This document shows, piece after piece, positions 45,020-53,784 of a DNA stretch of 64,000 nt. The position numbers and the translations under genes are program-made. Under the pieces are notes generated by a model. That model did not search any database, was not told where the DNA came from, and saw only the letters and a program-made list of their open reading frames with translations. The DNA is taken from assembly GCF_001295795.1 (NCBI RefSeq), contig NZ_LJHY01000022.1, forward strand, positions 124,001 to 188,000, read 5' to 3'. The first letter of the stretch is position 1. Every line of letters begins with the position of its first letter. The DNA is from Novosphingobium sp. AAP83. GTDB lineage: Bacteria; Pseudomonadota; Alphaproteobacteria; Sphingomonadales; Sphingomonadaceae.

Positions 45020-45802
45020 ATGGAATATGAAACCATTGCGATTGAGCGGATCGGCAATGTCCTCAAGATTACGCTTAACCGCCCGGAACGACTCAATGCT
45101 TGCCCGCCCAACATGGCTGTCGAAATTGCGACTGCGGTAAGCAGCCTGAATGGCGCGCGGGCGGTTCTCATCACTGGCGCAGGGCGTGCGTTTTGTTCGG
45201 GTGCTGATCTTGCGGCAAAAGGCGAACGCTCAATCTCGGGTGGTGAGGGTTCGCATAGCGCGTTGACCCTATCGTATAACCCGATGATGCAGGCGTTAAC
45301 CCGCCTGCCTGTTCCGATTGTCACCGCTGTAAATGGCCCTGCCGCAGGGATTGGCTGTTCGATTGCGTTGACCGGCGACTTTGTCCTCGCTGGTCGCAAC
45401 GCCTATTTCCTTCAGGCTTTCGTGAACATCGGCCTTGTCCCCGATGGTGGCTCTTCGTGGACGCTGACCCGGTTGGTTGGCAAGGCACGCGCAACCGAGA
45501 TGATGATGCTGGGCGAAAAGATCGGTGCGGAAAAGGCCGAAAACTGGGGTCTGATCTACAAGGCGGTAGATGATGCTGCCTTGCAGGAGGAGGCGCTGGC
45601 GCTGGCCACGCGTCTGGCCAATGGCCCAACCGTTGCGCTGGGCGTCATGCGGCAAAACCTGCTCAAGGCGCTAGAGGCTGATTATGCCAGCGCCTTGCAG
45701 ATCGAAGCTGAAGGACAGCGCATTGCTGGCGATAGTGCGGATGCTGCTGAAGGTGGGGCCGCGTTCCTTGAAAAGCGCAAGGCTGTGTTTACCGGCACCT
45801 GA
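45020..45802 (+). CDS. Enoyl-CoA hydratase/isomerase, PaaG-like
   Basis: A 260-residue crotonase-fold protein. The CoA-binding and oxyanion segments are ITGAGRAFCSGADLAAKG and NGPAAGIGCSIALTGDFVLA. The catalytic region reads FVNIGLVPDGGSSWTLTRLVG, with Asp at the position used by PaaG-type isomerases instead of the paired Glu of true hydratases. It could isomerise a ring epoxide or enoyl-CoA, but no paa cluster is nearby. ATG 45020 is favoured; GTG 45011 is in frame three codons upstream. A terminator follows at 45814. Confidence 0.85.
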   Translation: MEYETIAIERIGNVLKITLNRPERLNACPPNMAVEIATAVSSLNGARAVLITGAGRAFCSGADLAAKGERSISGGEGSHSALTLSYNPMMQALTRLPVPIVTAVNGPAAGIGCSIALTGDFVLAGRNAYFLQAFVNIGLVPDGGSSWTLTRLVGKARATEMMMLGEKIGAEKAENWGLIYKAVDDAALQEEALALATRLANGPTVALGVMRQNLLKALEADYASALQIEAEGQRIAGDSADAAEGGAAFLEKRKAVFTGT

Positions 45803-45813
45803 TGCATTGAATT

Positions 45814-45862
45814 CCGCTGATCTCGGTCATGCTGCCTGAGGCAGGCCGGGATCAGCGGTTTT
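45814..45862 (+). terminator. Intrinsic terminator after the enoyl-CoA hydratase gene
   Basis: ccgctgatc (45814-45822) pairs with gatcagcgg (45850-45858), with an inner gcctgaggc hairpin, and is followed by TTTT. It ends four bases before the stop codon of the convergent aroB. Confidence 0.8.
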
Positions 45863-45865
45863 GCA

Positions 45866-46975
45866 TTAGGTGCGCGCGAGTTCCTCATCAAGGAATGCCG
45901 AGACGTCATTCAGATCGACGTCGCTTGCGAGAAATGTCTTCCCAATTCCGCGCATCAGCAAGAATGGCAAGGTGCCTGCATCCATCTTCTTGTCATGGAG
46001 CATGTGGTCGGCAAGGCGACGTCCGTCGCAATCGAGAGCCAGTCCAGCGAGGGATGCGGGCAGGCCGACAGTGCCGATATGCGTCGCGATACGTTCTGCG
46101 TCCTGACCTGCCATAAGACCTTGCCGCGCCGAGAAACGTGCGGCCAGGACCATGCCAAGGGCCACGCCCTCACCGTGCAAAAGGCGGTCGGAAAAGCCGG
46201 TTTCTGCTTCGAGCGCGTGGCCGAAAGTGTGCCCCAGATTGAGCAAGGCGCGCACGCCTGCGGTTTCCTTTTCGTCGGCGGCAACGATCCGCGCTTTGGC
46301 TGAAACGCTGTGGGCGATGGCATATTCGCGGGCAGTTTGATCGCCCGCCAGAAGATCTAAGCCATTCAATTCGCACCATTCGAAGAACGCTGGATCATCG
46401 ATCAGGCCATACTTGACGACCTCGGCGTAGCCTGCCCTGACTTCGCGCAAGGGGAGGGTGTCGAGGGCTAGAGGGTCGGCGAGGACTAGGGCGGGTTGGT
46501 GGAATGCGCCGACTAAGTTCTTGCCAGCGCTTGTATTTATCGCCGTTTTGCCGCCTACGCTGGAATCGACCTGGGCGAGGAGGGTGGTGGGGATCTGGAT
46601 GAAGCCGCAGCCGCGTTTTACGATGGAGGCGGCAAAGCCCGTCAGGTCGCCGATGACGCCGCCGCCGAGTGCTATGATCTTGTCTTTGCGTTCTATTTCC
46701 TGCTCGAGCAGCCAGTCGATCACGCGGGAAAGATGCTCCCAACTCTTGGTGCTTTCACCTGCTGGCAGGACCAGCCAATCGCTGTGAAGCCCCGCAGACG
46801 CAAACGAATCCGAGACAATTTGGCGCCATTTGGTGGCAACATTGTGGTCAGTGATGACCAATACGTTGTTTTTGCGCAGGAAAGGACGGCAGTATTCGCC
46901 CGCGCGCGCAAGCACGCCAGCTTCGATGCGGACGTCGTAGGGAGCGCCGGCGATGGCGACGGGAATTACAGCCAT
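45866..46975 (-). CDS. aroB: 3-dehydroquinate synthase
   Basis: A 369-residue NAD-dependent enzyme of the shikimate pathway that converts DAHP to 3-dehydroquinate. Motifs are VLVITDHNVATKW, LPAGESTKSWEHLSRVIDWL, IIALGGGVIGDLTGFAAS, QIPTTLLAQVDSSVGGKTAI, and NLGHTFGHALEAETGFSDRL with metal-binding His. It overlaps the end of aroK by 10 bp, the usual aroK-aroB order. Confidence 0.96.
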   Translation of the reverse strand: MAVIPVAIAGAPYDVRIEAGVLARAGEYCRPFLRKNNVLVITDHNVATKWRQIVSDSFASAGLHSDWLVLPAGESTKSWEHLSRVIDWLLEQEIERKDKIIALGGGVIGDLTGFAASIVKRGCGFIQIPTTLLAQVDSSVGGKTAINTSAGKNLVGAFHQPALVLADPLALDTLPLREVRAGYAEVVKYGLIDDPAFFEWCELNGLDLLAGDQTAREYAIAHSVSAKARIVAADEKETAGVRALLNLGHTFGHALEAETGFSDRLLHGEGVALGMVLAARFSARQGLMAGQDAERIATHIGTVGLPASLAGLALDCDGRRLADHMLHDKKMDAGTLPFLLMRGIGKTFLASDVDLNDVSAFLDEELART

Positions 46976-47547
46976 TGATCGATTGCCCTGAGAATGCGCG
47001 ACGCCGTGATCTGGTGCGGCTGCGTGGTGCTGATGACGTGGATCGGTGCCTGGGAATAGAACGGTTGGCGTTCATCGCGCAGGCGGGTGAGGATTTCGTG
47101 CGGATCACCGGTTTTCAAAAGCGGGCGATTGTCTTTGCGGCCCACCCGTTCGACCAATGTGGCGATGTCGCTATCGAGCCAGACGGCGATGGCCTTTTCC
47201 AGCACCAACGCGCGGGTGGAGGCATCGACAAAAGCACCGCCGCCGGTGGACAGCACTTTGCGATCTGTATGCTGCCCATCCCCCACCAGCCTTGCGATCA
47301 CGCGGCGTTCACCATCACGGAAATAGGGTTCGCCATAGGTTGCGAATATTTCGGGGATGGGCATCTGCGCGGCGCGCTCAATCTCTTCATCGGCATCGAC
47401 GAAGGGCAAGTGGAGCATGGTAGCCAACTTGCGGCCGATGGTGGTTTTGCCAACGCCCATCATGCCCACAAGCACCAAAGGACGATCAATCCGCCGTGCG
47501 ATGCGGCCGATTTCCGGGGAACTGAGGGGGACACTATCAAGTTGCAT
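46966..47547 (-). CDS. aroK: Shikimate kinase
   Basis: A 193-residue kinase phosphorylating shikimate. The P-loop is GMMGVGKTTIGRKLA; substrate residues lie in FVDADEEIERAA and YFRDGERRVIARL, and the Gly loop is LSTGGGAFVD. The Lid region is KDNRPLL. The N-terminus has about 20 extra residues compared with compact AroK proteins. It is the first gene of the aroK-aroB operon on the minus strand. Confidence 0.95.
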   Translation of the reverse strand: MQLDSVPLSSPEIGRIARRIDRPLVLVGMMGVGKTTIGRKLATMLHLPFVDADEEIERAAQMPIPEIFATYGEPYFRDGERRVIARLVGDGQHTDRKVLSTGGGAFVDASTRALVLEKAIAVWLDSDIATLVERVGRKDNRPLLKTGDPHEILTRLRDERQPFYSQAPIHVISTTQPHQITASRILRAIDQWL

Positions 47548-47647
47548 TGCCGCCCTGCCTATACTTGCGCTAGTGCGCGTGGCAAGTATCGCATGTCGAG
47601 CCGGATTTGACAGCGGTCAGGGCAGCACTTGGGCCGCTGGGAGCGAA

Positions 47648-47785
47648 ATGCGCGTGAACAGGATTATTGCCGTGGTTGGCGCACTGGCGTTTGCCGCAGT
47701 TGTTGTGATGGCATGGATCAAAGGTGGGGCGCAGCCGATGCGATGGATCGAACAACCGGTAAGCGCAGGAGCGACGACGCGATGA
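47648..47785 (+). CDS. Small single-pass membrane protein (45 aa)
   Basis: A 45-codon ORF starting MRVNRIIAVVGALAFAAVVV, with one hydrophobic helix at about residues 5-23 and a hydrophilic C-terminus (IKGGAQPMRWIEQPVSAG). GGAGCG precedes the ATG. Its stop overlaps the ATG of the large exported protein gene (ATGA), so the two are coupled. It may be an accessory or anchor for that protein; the function is unknown. Confidence 0.65.
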   Translation: MRVNRIIAVVGALAFAAVVVMAWIKGGAQPMRWIEQPVSAGATTR

Positions 47786-49713
47786 ATCGCCGGCTTTTCT
47801 GGTTAAGTGGTGTGGCGGCGTTAGCTGCCATTTCGGGCACACTGGTGGCGCAAGAATCGCTGCTGCCGCCGGGGTTTGACAACCCGCCTGCGCCTGCGCG
47901 GCCTGCGCCGCAAAGATCATCCGCGCCCGCCCGCAACACGACGCCGACGGCAGTCCGTTCGACAACGCCGACCGCTACTGCCCGCTCCCTGACGACTACG
48001 CCAGCGGCAGTGGTAGCTTCCGCGCCGTCAAGCGCGCCATCAAGCACATCAACGCCGGTTGTTCAGGCCATCCCTGCGACCAACGCACCACAGGCGGGCG
48101 CGGGGGCGATTAGCAACAGCGATGAGGCGCTGCTGAAATCGATTGATCCGGCCCTGCTGGAAAAGCTCATCCAATCGGCCAAACCGAAGTTTGATATTCC
48201 CCCATCGGGCCGCCGCAGCCTTGAGATTGTGGGCTTTATCGATCAGGGTGAGGGCGGTTTTCCGGCGGTTTCGACGCATTATCTTAACGGTGCGTTTGTT
48301 GAAGGCGTGATCGGCAAGACGCGTGGCCGGTTTGTTTCGCGCTGGGGCCATATTCTGGCCCGCCGCGCGCTTTCCAGCCGTCTGGCGACACCTGTGGGGA
48401 TGAATGGCGCAGACTGGGCCGCGATGCGCGCGCAATTGCTGCTGCGCATGGGCGAGGCCGATGCGGCCCGCGCAATGGTGCAATCGGTGGATAGCGGCAA
48501 TTTTACCCGCGCGCTCGAAGATGCGGCGCTGGCAAGCTTTGTCGCAACGTCCGATCCGGTGGGAATCTGCCCGATCACCGCATTGACGGCGGCAGGCAGG
48601 CCCGGATGGGAGTGGGATCTTTCGCGCGCGATCTGTTCGTCGTTTTCGGACGAGGGATCATCGGGCATGGCCCAACTGGACCGCGCATTGCGGCGCGGCA
48701 CCGGCAACAAGATCGACATTCTGCTGGCGCAAAAGTTTGCAGGGGCAGCCTTGAAGGCCCGTCGCGCGGTGAAGATCGAATGGGACGGGGTTGAGGCGCT
48801 GACGCCGTGGAGCATCGGCATGTCCTTTGCCACGGGCATCGAACCGCCCGAGAACCTGCGCCAGAGTGCAGGGGCTGCCTATTCGCTGATGGCGGTGCGC
48901 GCACCGATGCTGTCTTTGGCATCAAGAGCGGCAGCGGCCGACGTGGCGGCTGCGCGGGGTGTCTTGTCATCACAGGTGATGATCGATCTTTACAGCCAGC
49001 TTTATGCGGCGCGCACCGGCGGGGCTGAGGTGAATGAGTGGACGACGCGTTCCGAAACGCTTCGCACGGCTTACTTCGCCAAGGCCGCCGATGATCGCTT
49101 TGACGCTATCCGCAAGCTGTGGGGCGATGGCAGCGATGCGGATCGCGCCTATTCCGGATTGGTGCTGACGTCTTATGCCGCAGCGCGGCTTGCCCCTTCC
49201 AATGCTATGTCGGACAGCGCTGCGCCGCTGGTCGCTTCGATGTTGACCGCGGGACTGGATCGCAATGCGCTGAAATGGGCGCCTTTCCTTTCGATTGGCA
49301 GCGAGGGCTGGGGGCTGGTTGTGCTCGCCAATCCGGCACGTGCTACGCAAGTTAACGCGGAGGGTTTGACCGCTTTTGCCGATAACGATGATTCGGAAGA
49401 ATCGTTGCGTTCGCAGTTTCTGGTTGCAGGCTTGATGGGCCTCGGGCGGGTTGATCCTGCTGCTGCGCGCAGTTTTGCCGAAAAGATGGAGATCGACCTC
49501 AACCGGCAAACGCGTTGGACGCGCGCGATTGATGCCGCTGCCGCATCCGGCAATCCGACACTGGTATCCTTGCTGGCGGCTTTTGGCATGCAGGCCGAAC
49601 GCTGGGACCGGATGACGCCGCTGCATCTGTACCACATCGTGTCGGCGCTCAGGCAAGTTGGCCTTGAGGCCGAGGCACGGATGATTGCAGCCGAGGCGGT
49701 TTCCCGCGTGTGA
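47782..49713 (+). CDS. Large exported protein of unknown function
   Basis: A 643-residue protein. A signal peptide (about residues 1-24, RRLFWLSGVAALAAISGTLV-AQ) is followed by a Pro/Ala/Thr/Ser-rich low-complexity linker to about residue 115. The rest is a long alpha-helical, Ala-rich domain of repeat-like appearance (for example RAQLLLRMGEADAARAMVQS, FVATSDPVGICPITALTAAG). TPR/Sel1-like helical hairpins are possible but not clear. It is probably periplasmic. It lies in an aroK / this gene / xerD / accA neighbourhood that looks sphingomonad-like. No enzymatic motif is seen. Confidence 0.72.
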   Translation: MNRRLFWLSGVAALAAISGTLVAQESLLPPGFDNPPAPARPAPQRSSAPARNTTPTAVRSTTPTATARSLTTTPAAVVASAPSSAPSSTSTPVVQAIPATNAPQAGAGAISNSDEALLKSIDPALLEKLIQSAKPKFDIPPSGRRSLEIVGFIDQGEGGFPAVSTHYLNGAFVEGVIGKTRGRFVSRWGHILARRALSSRLATPVGMNGADWAAMRAQLLLRMGEADAARAMVQSVDSGNFTRALEDAALASFVATSDPVGICPITALTAAGRPGWEWDLSRAICSSFSDEGSSGMAQLDRALRRGTGNKIDILLAQKFAGAALKARRAVKIEWDGVEALTPWSIGMSFATGIEPPENLRQSAGAAYSLMAVRAPMLSLASRAAAADVAAARGVLSSQVMIDLYSQLYAARTGGAEVNEWTTRSETLRTAYFAKAADDRFDAIRKLWGDGSDADRAYSGLVLTSYAAARLAPSNAMSDSAAPLVASMLTAGLDRNALKWAPFLSIGSEGWGLVVLANPARATQVNAEGLTAFADNDDSEESLRSQFLVAGLMGLGRVDPAAARSFAEKMEIDLNRQTRWTRAIDAAAASGNPTLVSLLAAFGMQAERWDRMTPLHLYHIVSALRQVGLEAEARMIAAEAVSRV

Positions 49714-49714
49714 C

Positions 49715-50608
49715 GTGGTAAAGCCCGCCGCCGAGCCCGAGGTCGAGAGCTTCCTTGCGATGCTGGCGGCGCAGCGCGGAGCGGCGGCCAATACACTGTC
49801 GGCCTATCGCCGTGATCTGGCGGGAGCGGCACAGATAATCGGCAAGCTGGTGCAGGCAGGCCGTGAAGACATTGCCAAGCTGGCAACGGCATGGGTGGAG
49901 CTTGCGCCATCATCGCTGGCGCGCAAAGCATCGGCGTTGCGCCAGTTTTACGGGTTTCTGCTGGATGAAGGCTTGCGCGAGGATGACCCTTCATCAGCCC
50001 TGCCGCGCCCGCGTGCCCGGCGCACTTTGCCAAGGCTGTTGGGCCATGAAGCGGTGGGCGCGCTGTTTTTGACGGCTGAGGCAGACGGTGCAGCGGGCAC
50101 GCCTGAGGGTTTGCGCATGCTGGCTTTGCTGGAATTGCTTTATGGTTCGGGCCTGCGCGCGACCGAACTGGTATCCTTGCCCATTGCTGCCGTGCCGCGC
50201 GATGCACCGTTTCTGACGATCACCGGCAAGGGCGGCGTGCAACGGATGGTGCCGGTATCGGCCCGGTCGGTGAAAGCATTGGCCGATTGGCTGGCGGTGC
50301 GAGGTAGGGGCGGGCGATTTGTTTTTCCCAGTCCCAAAGGCGGGCATTTATCACGCGTGCGGCTGTTTCAACTGCTGAAAGACCTGGCGCTGCGGGCAGG
50401 GCTTAATCCCGAAACCGTAAGTCCGCATGTGTTACGGCACGCTTTTGCCACGCATTTGTTGGAGGGTGGTGCCGATTTGCGCGTGCTGCAAACCCTGCTG
50501 GGCCATGCCGATATTGCGACGACGCAAATCTATACGCATGTGGATTCGGCGCGGCTTGTGGCCTTGGTGAACGAACGGCATCCTTTGGGAAAAGCGGCTA
50601 ACAGTTGA
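49715..50608 (+). CDS. xerD: XerC/XerD-type tyrosine recombinase
   Basis: A 297-residue tyrosine recombinase with an N-terminal SAM-like core-binding domain (EVESFLAMLAAQRGAAANTL, LRQFYGFLLDEGLREDDP). The catalytic domain has all active residues: Arg in YGSGLRATELVSL, Lys in TGKGGVQRMVPV, H-x-x-R in SPHVLRHAFATHLLEGGAD, His in LLGHADIATT and Tyr in QIYTHV. It is most likely the chromosome-dimer resolvase rather than a phage integrase, because it sits among housekeeping genes. XerC versus XerD cannot be settled by eye. GTG 49715 starts right after the previous stop. Confidence 0.87.
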   Translation: MVKPAAEPEVESFLAMLAAQRGAAANTLSAYRRDLAGAAQIIGKLVQAGREDIAKLATAWVELAPSSLARKASALRQFYGFLLDEGLREDDPSSALPRPRARRTLPRLLGHEAVGALFLTAEADGAAGTPEGLRMLALLELLYGSGLRATELVSLPIAAVPRDAPFLTITGKGGVQRMVPVSARSVKALADWLAVRGRGGRFVFPSPKGGHLSRVRLFQLLKDLALRAGLNPETVSPHVLRHAFATHLLEGGADLRVLQTLLGHADIATTQIYTHVDSARLVALVNERHPLGKAANS

Positions 50609-50640
50609 CCGAGCGCCCGCGTGCCCTTAGCGGGAAGCCC

Positions 50641-51585
50641 ATGATTTCTTATCTCGAGTTCGAAAAGCCGGTCGCCGCGCTCGAAGCCCGTATTGCCGAA
50701 CTGCGCCAGACGGCGCTGGGCGGCGATATTGATATTGGTTCCGAGATCCGCCGCCTTGAAAACAAGTCTGCCGAGCTGTTGGCCAGCACATATCGTGCGC
50801 TGACGCCGTGGCAGAAGACGCAAGTGGCACGCCATCCTGCGCGCCCGCACTTCAAGGATTATGTCGAGGCGATCTTTACCGATTTTCTGCCCTTGGGCGG
50901 GGACCGGCGGTTTGGCGAGGATCAGGCGATTGTGGGTGGCTTTGCCCAGCTGGGCAACCGGCGGGTGATGCTGATTGGCCATGAAAAGGGCCACGATACG
51001 CAAAGCCGCATCCGCCACAACTTTGGCATGGGCAAGCCTGAAGGCTATCGCAAGGCGATCCGCCTGATGGAAATGGCGAGCCGATTCGGCCTGCCGGTGG
51101 TGACGCTGGTCGATACATCGGGTGCGTTTCCCGGTGTGGAAGCCGAAGAACGCGGCCAGGCCGAAGCCATCGCCCGGTCGACCGAGGCGTGTCTGGCGCT
51201 GGGCGTTCCGATGGTGGCGACGATTGTTGGCGAAGGCGGATCGGGTGGCGCGGTGGCGCTGGCCAGTGCCGAACGCGTGCTGATGTTTGAGCACGCGATC
51301 TATTCGGTGATTTCGCCTGAAGGGTGCGCCTCGATTCTTTGGCGCACATCGGAAAAGGCAGCCGATGCCGCCGAAGCGATGAAGGTGACGGCGCAGGATT
51401 TGCTGGGCCTTGGCGTGATTGACCGGATCGTGCGTGAGCCTGTGGGCGGCGCGCATCGCGATCCGGCAGCGGCCTGTGCCACGTTGGGCGCTGCAATAAC
51501 CGAAGAACTGGACGCACTGGCGGGCAAGTCTGCCGATCACTTGCGGCAGTTGCGGGCAGACAGGTTCTTGCGCATCGGTGCTTAA
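50641..51585 (+). CDS. accA: Acetyl-CoA carboxylase carboxyltransferase subunit alpha
   Basis: A 314-residue alpha subunit of the carboxyltransferase that moves carboxyl from biotin to acetyl-CoA for fatty-acid synthesis. Landmarks are YLEFEKPVAALEARIAELR, GHEKGHDTQSRIRHNFGMGK, PVVTLVDTSGAFPGVEAEER and EGGSGGAVALASAERVLMFE. ATG 50641 matches the family start; TTG 50605 is open upstream and overlaps the xerD stop. The partner accD is not in the window. Confidence 0.96.
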   Translation: MISYLEFEKPVAALEARIAELRQTALGGDIDIGSEIRRLENKSAELLASTYRALTPWQKTQVARHPARPHFKDYVEAIFTDFLPLGGDRRFGEDQAIVGGFAQLGNRRVMLIGHEKGHDTQSRIRHNFGMGKPEGYRKAIRLMEMASRFGLPVVTLVDTSGAFPGVEAEERGQAEAIARSTEACLALGVPMVATIVGEGGSGGAVALASAERVLMFEHAIYSVISPEGCASILWRTSEKAADAAEAMKVTAQDLLGLGVIDRIVREPVGGAHRDPAAACATLGAAITEELDALAGKSADHLRQLRADRFLRIGA

Positions 51586-51686
51586 CCACTAGCGTTTGGT
51601 CTCACTATTTGCGACAAACGGATGATATGTTCGGCACTGGTTAAGGTGCCGGCATTCACCTTCGCTTGCCCGGGTGGGAGAGACCG

Positions 51687-53165
51687 ATGCCAGTAACTAT
51701 CCGTTTACGTTCAGCAATTCTTTGCGTCACCGCGCTTTCGGCGCTTGCTGTGCCGGTTGTGGCTGGCCGAAATGGCAGCGCTGCAACAGCGCAAGGCGCG
51801 ATTCAGGCGATCAGCGCGGCGGACCGCAAGCAGGGGGCAGAGGCGCATCCGCAATTGCTTCAGGAATTTGGCGGCGCGATGGCGGGGCCACAGGCCAATT
51901 ACGTGCAGACCATCGGCAAGAATATCGCCGTGCAATCAGGCCTGAGCAATGCGCGCGGCGATTTTACCGTGACGCTGTTGAATTCGCCGGTGAACAACGC
52001 TTTTGCGGTGCCGGGCGGCTATATCTATGTGACGCGGCAACTGGCTGCATTGATGAACAACGAAGCCGAACTGGCGGGCGTACTGGGCCATGAAGTGGGC
52101 CATGTGGCCGCGCGCCATTCGGCCAAACGCCAAAGTGCGGCCACCCGCAATTCGGTGATCGGGGCCTTGGGTACACTGCTTTCGGGGGCGTTGCTGGGCA
52201 ACGGGGCGTTGGGCCAGATCGGGCAGCGGATTTTCTCGACCGGAAGCCAGTTGCTGACGCTGAAGTATTCACGCGGGCAGGAAACCGAATCCGACAATCT
52301 TGGTATCACCTATTTGCAGCGCGCCGGATATGATCCCCGTGCGATGGGATCGGTTTTGCAAAGCCTTGCCAACCAGAACACGCTGGATGCCAGCATCAAG
52401 GGCACCGCGAATCAGGTTCCGGCATGGGCCAGCACGCACCCTGATCCGGCATCGCGGGTGCGCGCGGCGCTGACGCGGGCGGGAACGGGCGGCGGCATGA
52501 CCAATCGCGATGCATTTCTGGCAGGGGTCAACGGGCTGGTCTATGGCGATGATCCCGAACAAGGCATTGTCGACGGATCAAAGTTTACCCATCCGGCGCT
52601 GCGCTTGGCTTTTGCCGCGCCCAACGGGTTTTATCTGGTGAATGGCACGCGTTCTGTTTCGATTTCGGGGCAGAGCGGGAAGGGGGAGTTTTCAACCGCG
52701 CCCTATAACGGAGACCTTTCGGCTTATATCAACACGGTGTTTTCAGGGCTTAGCGAGCAACAGATCCGCCCTGACTCGATCATGACGACGACAGTCAATG
52801 GCATCAAGGCGGCCTATGGCGCGACGCGTGCCACCAGCGGCAACGGGCAGGTCGACGTGATCGTGTTTGCCTATGAATGGGCTCCGCAGCAGGCTTTCCA
52901 CTTCTCGACGATCAGCCAGGCAGGCCAAGCGCCGCAGTTTGATGCGATGTTCCGGTCCATTCGCCGGATCAGCGCGTCTGAGGCATCGGCGGTGCGCCCG
53001 CGCAAGCTTTCGGTGGTGACGGTTAAGGCAGGCGATACCGTGCAGAGCATGGCGGGCCGTATGGCCTATACCGACAAGCCGCTGGAGCGGTTTTTGGTGC
53101 TGAACGGACTGACGGCCTCCAGCAGGCTGTCAGCCGGGCAGAAGGTCAAGATCGTCGTTTATTGA
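51687..53165 (+). CDS. Exported M48 metallopeptidase with LysM-like C-terminus
   Basis: A 492-residue protein. A signal peptide (about 1-26, ending VVAG) is followed by an M48 peptidase domain. The zinc motif is LGHEVGHVAARHSAKRQ (H-E-x-x-H) and the third ligand Glu lies in RGQETESDNLGITYLQRAGY. The C-terminal ~50 residues (VVTVKAGDTVQSMAGRMAYT to LSAGQKVKIVVY) look like a LysM or glycan-anchoring module. It is related to BepA/LoiP-type envelope quality-control peptidases of the periplasm. GGGAGAG precedes the ATG. A strong terminator follows. Confidence 0.9.
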   Translation: MPVTIRLRSAILCVTALSALAVPVVAGRNGSAATAQGAIQAISAADRKQGAEAHPQLLQEFGGAMAGPQANYVQTIGKNIAVQSGLSNARGDFTVTLLNSPVNNAFAVPGGYIYVTRQLAALMNNEAELAGVLGHEVGHVAARHSAKRQSAATRNSVIGALGTLLSGALLGNGALGQIGQRIFSTGSQLLTLKYSRGQETESDNLGITYLQRAGYDPRAMGSVLQSLANQNTLDASIKGTANQVPAWASTHPDPASRVRAALTRAGTGGGMTNRDAFLAGVNGLVYGDDPEQGIVDGSKFTHPALRLAFAAPNGFYLVNGTRSVSISGQSGKGEFSTAPYNGDLSAYINTVFSGLSEQQIRPDSIMTTTVNGIKAAYGATRATSGNGQVDVIVFAYEWAPQQAFHFSTISQAGQAPQFDAMFRSIRRISASEASAVRPRKLSVVTVKAGDTVQSMAGRMAYTDKPLERFLVLNGLTASSRLSAGQKVKIVVY

Positions 53166-53172
53166 CGCACGA

Positions 53173-53204
53173 AAAGGGGTTGGCAATCGCTTGCCAACCC
53201 CTTT
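53173..53204. terminator. Bidirectional intrinsic terminator
   Basis: A 14-bp perfect stem (53173-53186 with 53191-53204, loop tcgc) has an A-run on the left and a T-run on the right. It can end both the M48 peptidase gene and the convergent flp gene at 53226-53408. Confidence 0.9.
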
Positions 53205-53225
53205 GTTGTAACGGTGGTGGAGCTA

Positions 53226-53408
53226 TTACAGCTTGCCGTCTTGCGCTCTGACCATGTTGGTCGAGATCATGCCGAAGGTTGTGCTGAGCGAGTTGCCCAG
53301 CGAACCCATGGCGGTCATTGCGGCAACCGCAACGAGAGCCGCAATAAGGCCGTATTCAATTGCTGTGGCTCCATCTTCATTCTTCAGAACTTTCTGAAAG
53401 ATTTTCAT
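53226..53408 (-). CDS. flp: Flp-family type IVb pilin (copy 1)
   Basis: A 60-residue Flp pilin: a short basic leader (MKIFQKVLKNEDG) and the prepilin-peptidase-type junction G-ATAIEYGLIAALVAVAA with Glu at +5, then TAMGSLGNSLSTTFG and a hydrophilic tail ending AQDGKL. Flp pilins form the thin Tad pilus used for adhesion. It is nearly identical over its central 36 residues to copy 2 (53491-53673), implying recent duplication. Confidence 0.93.
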   Translation of the reverse strand: MKIFQKVLKNEDGATAIEYGLIAALVAVAAMTAMGSLGNSLSTTFGMISTNMVRAQDGKL

Positions 53409-53490
53409 GATGGAATTCCTGTGTGCAAAGGGTTAATCTGTCTGAGGGGAGGGCCATGCGCGCCCAGCCCCTCAGGAGATCAACTAGCTC

Positions 53491-53673
53491 TTAGAGCTTG
53501 CCATCTTGTGCGTTGGTCATGTTGGTCGAAACCAGACCGAAGGTGGTGCTGAGCGAGTTGCCGAGCGAGCCCATGGCGGTCATTGCAGCAACAGCCACAA
53601 GCGCGGCGATCAGGCCGTATTCGATTGCAGTTGCGCCGTCTTCGTTTGCGAACAGGTCACGGAAAAGCTTCAT
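53491..53673 (-). CDS. flp: Flp-family type IVb pilin (copy 2)
   Basis: A 60-residue Flp pilin (MKLFRDLFANEDGATAIEYG). Its centre is identical to copy 1 from EDGATAIEYG through GNSLSTTFG, with differences in the leader and tail (GLVSTNMTNAQDGKL). ATG 53673 is preceded by AGGAGA. The 82-bp spacer to copy 1 is similar in size to the spacers elsewhere in the pilin cluster. Confidence 0.93.
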   Translation of the reverse strand: MKLFRDLFANEDGATAIEYGLIAALVAVAAMTAMGSLGNSLSTTFGLVSTNMTNAQDGKL

Positions 53674-53784
53674 GGGTAGTCTCCTAGAGTGTGTCTTCAT
53701 CATCCCGGCCTGCTCAAGAAGTTTTCTACCAGAGCAGACGTTGGTAGTGTTACGTGCGCAATTCTAAAAATTGCGTTAAGCCGC

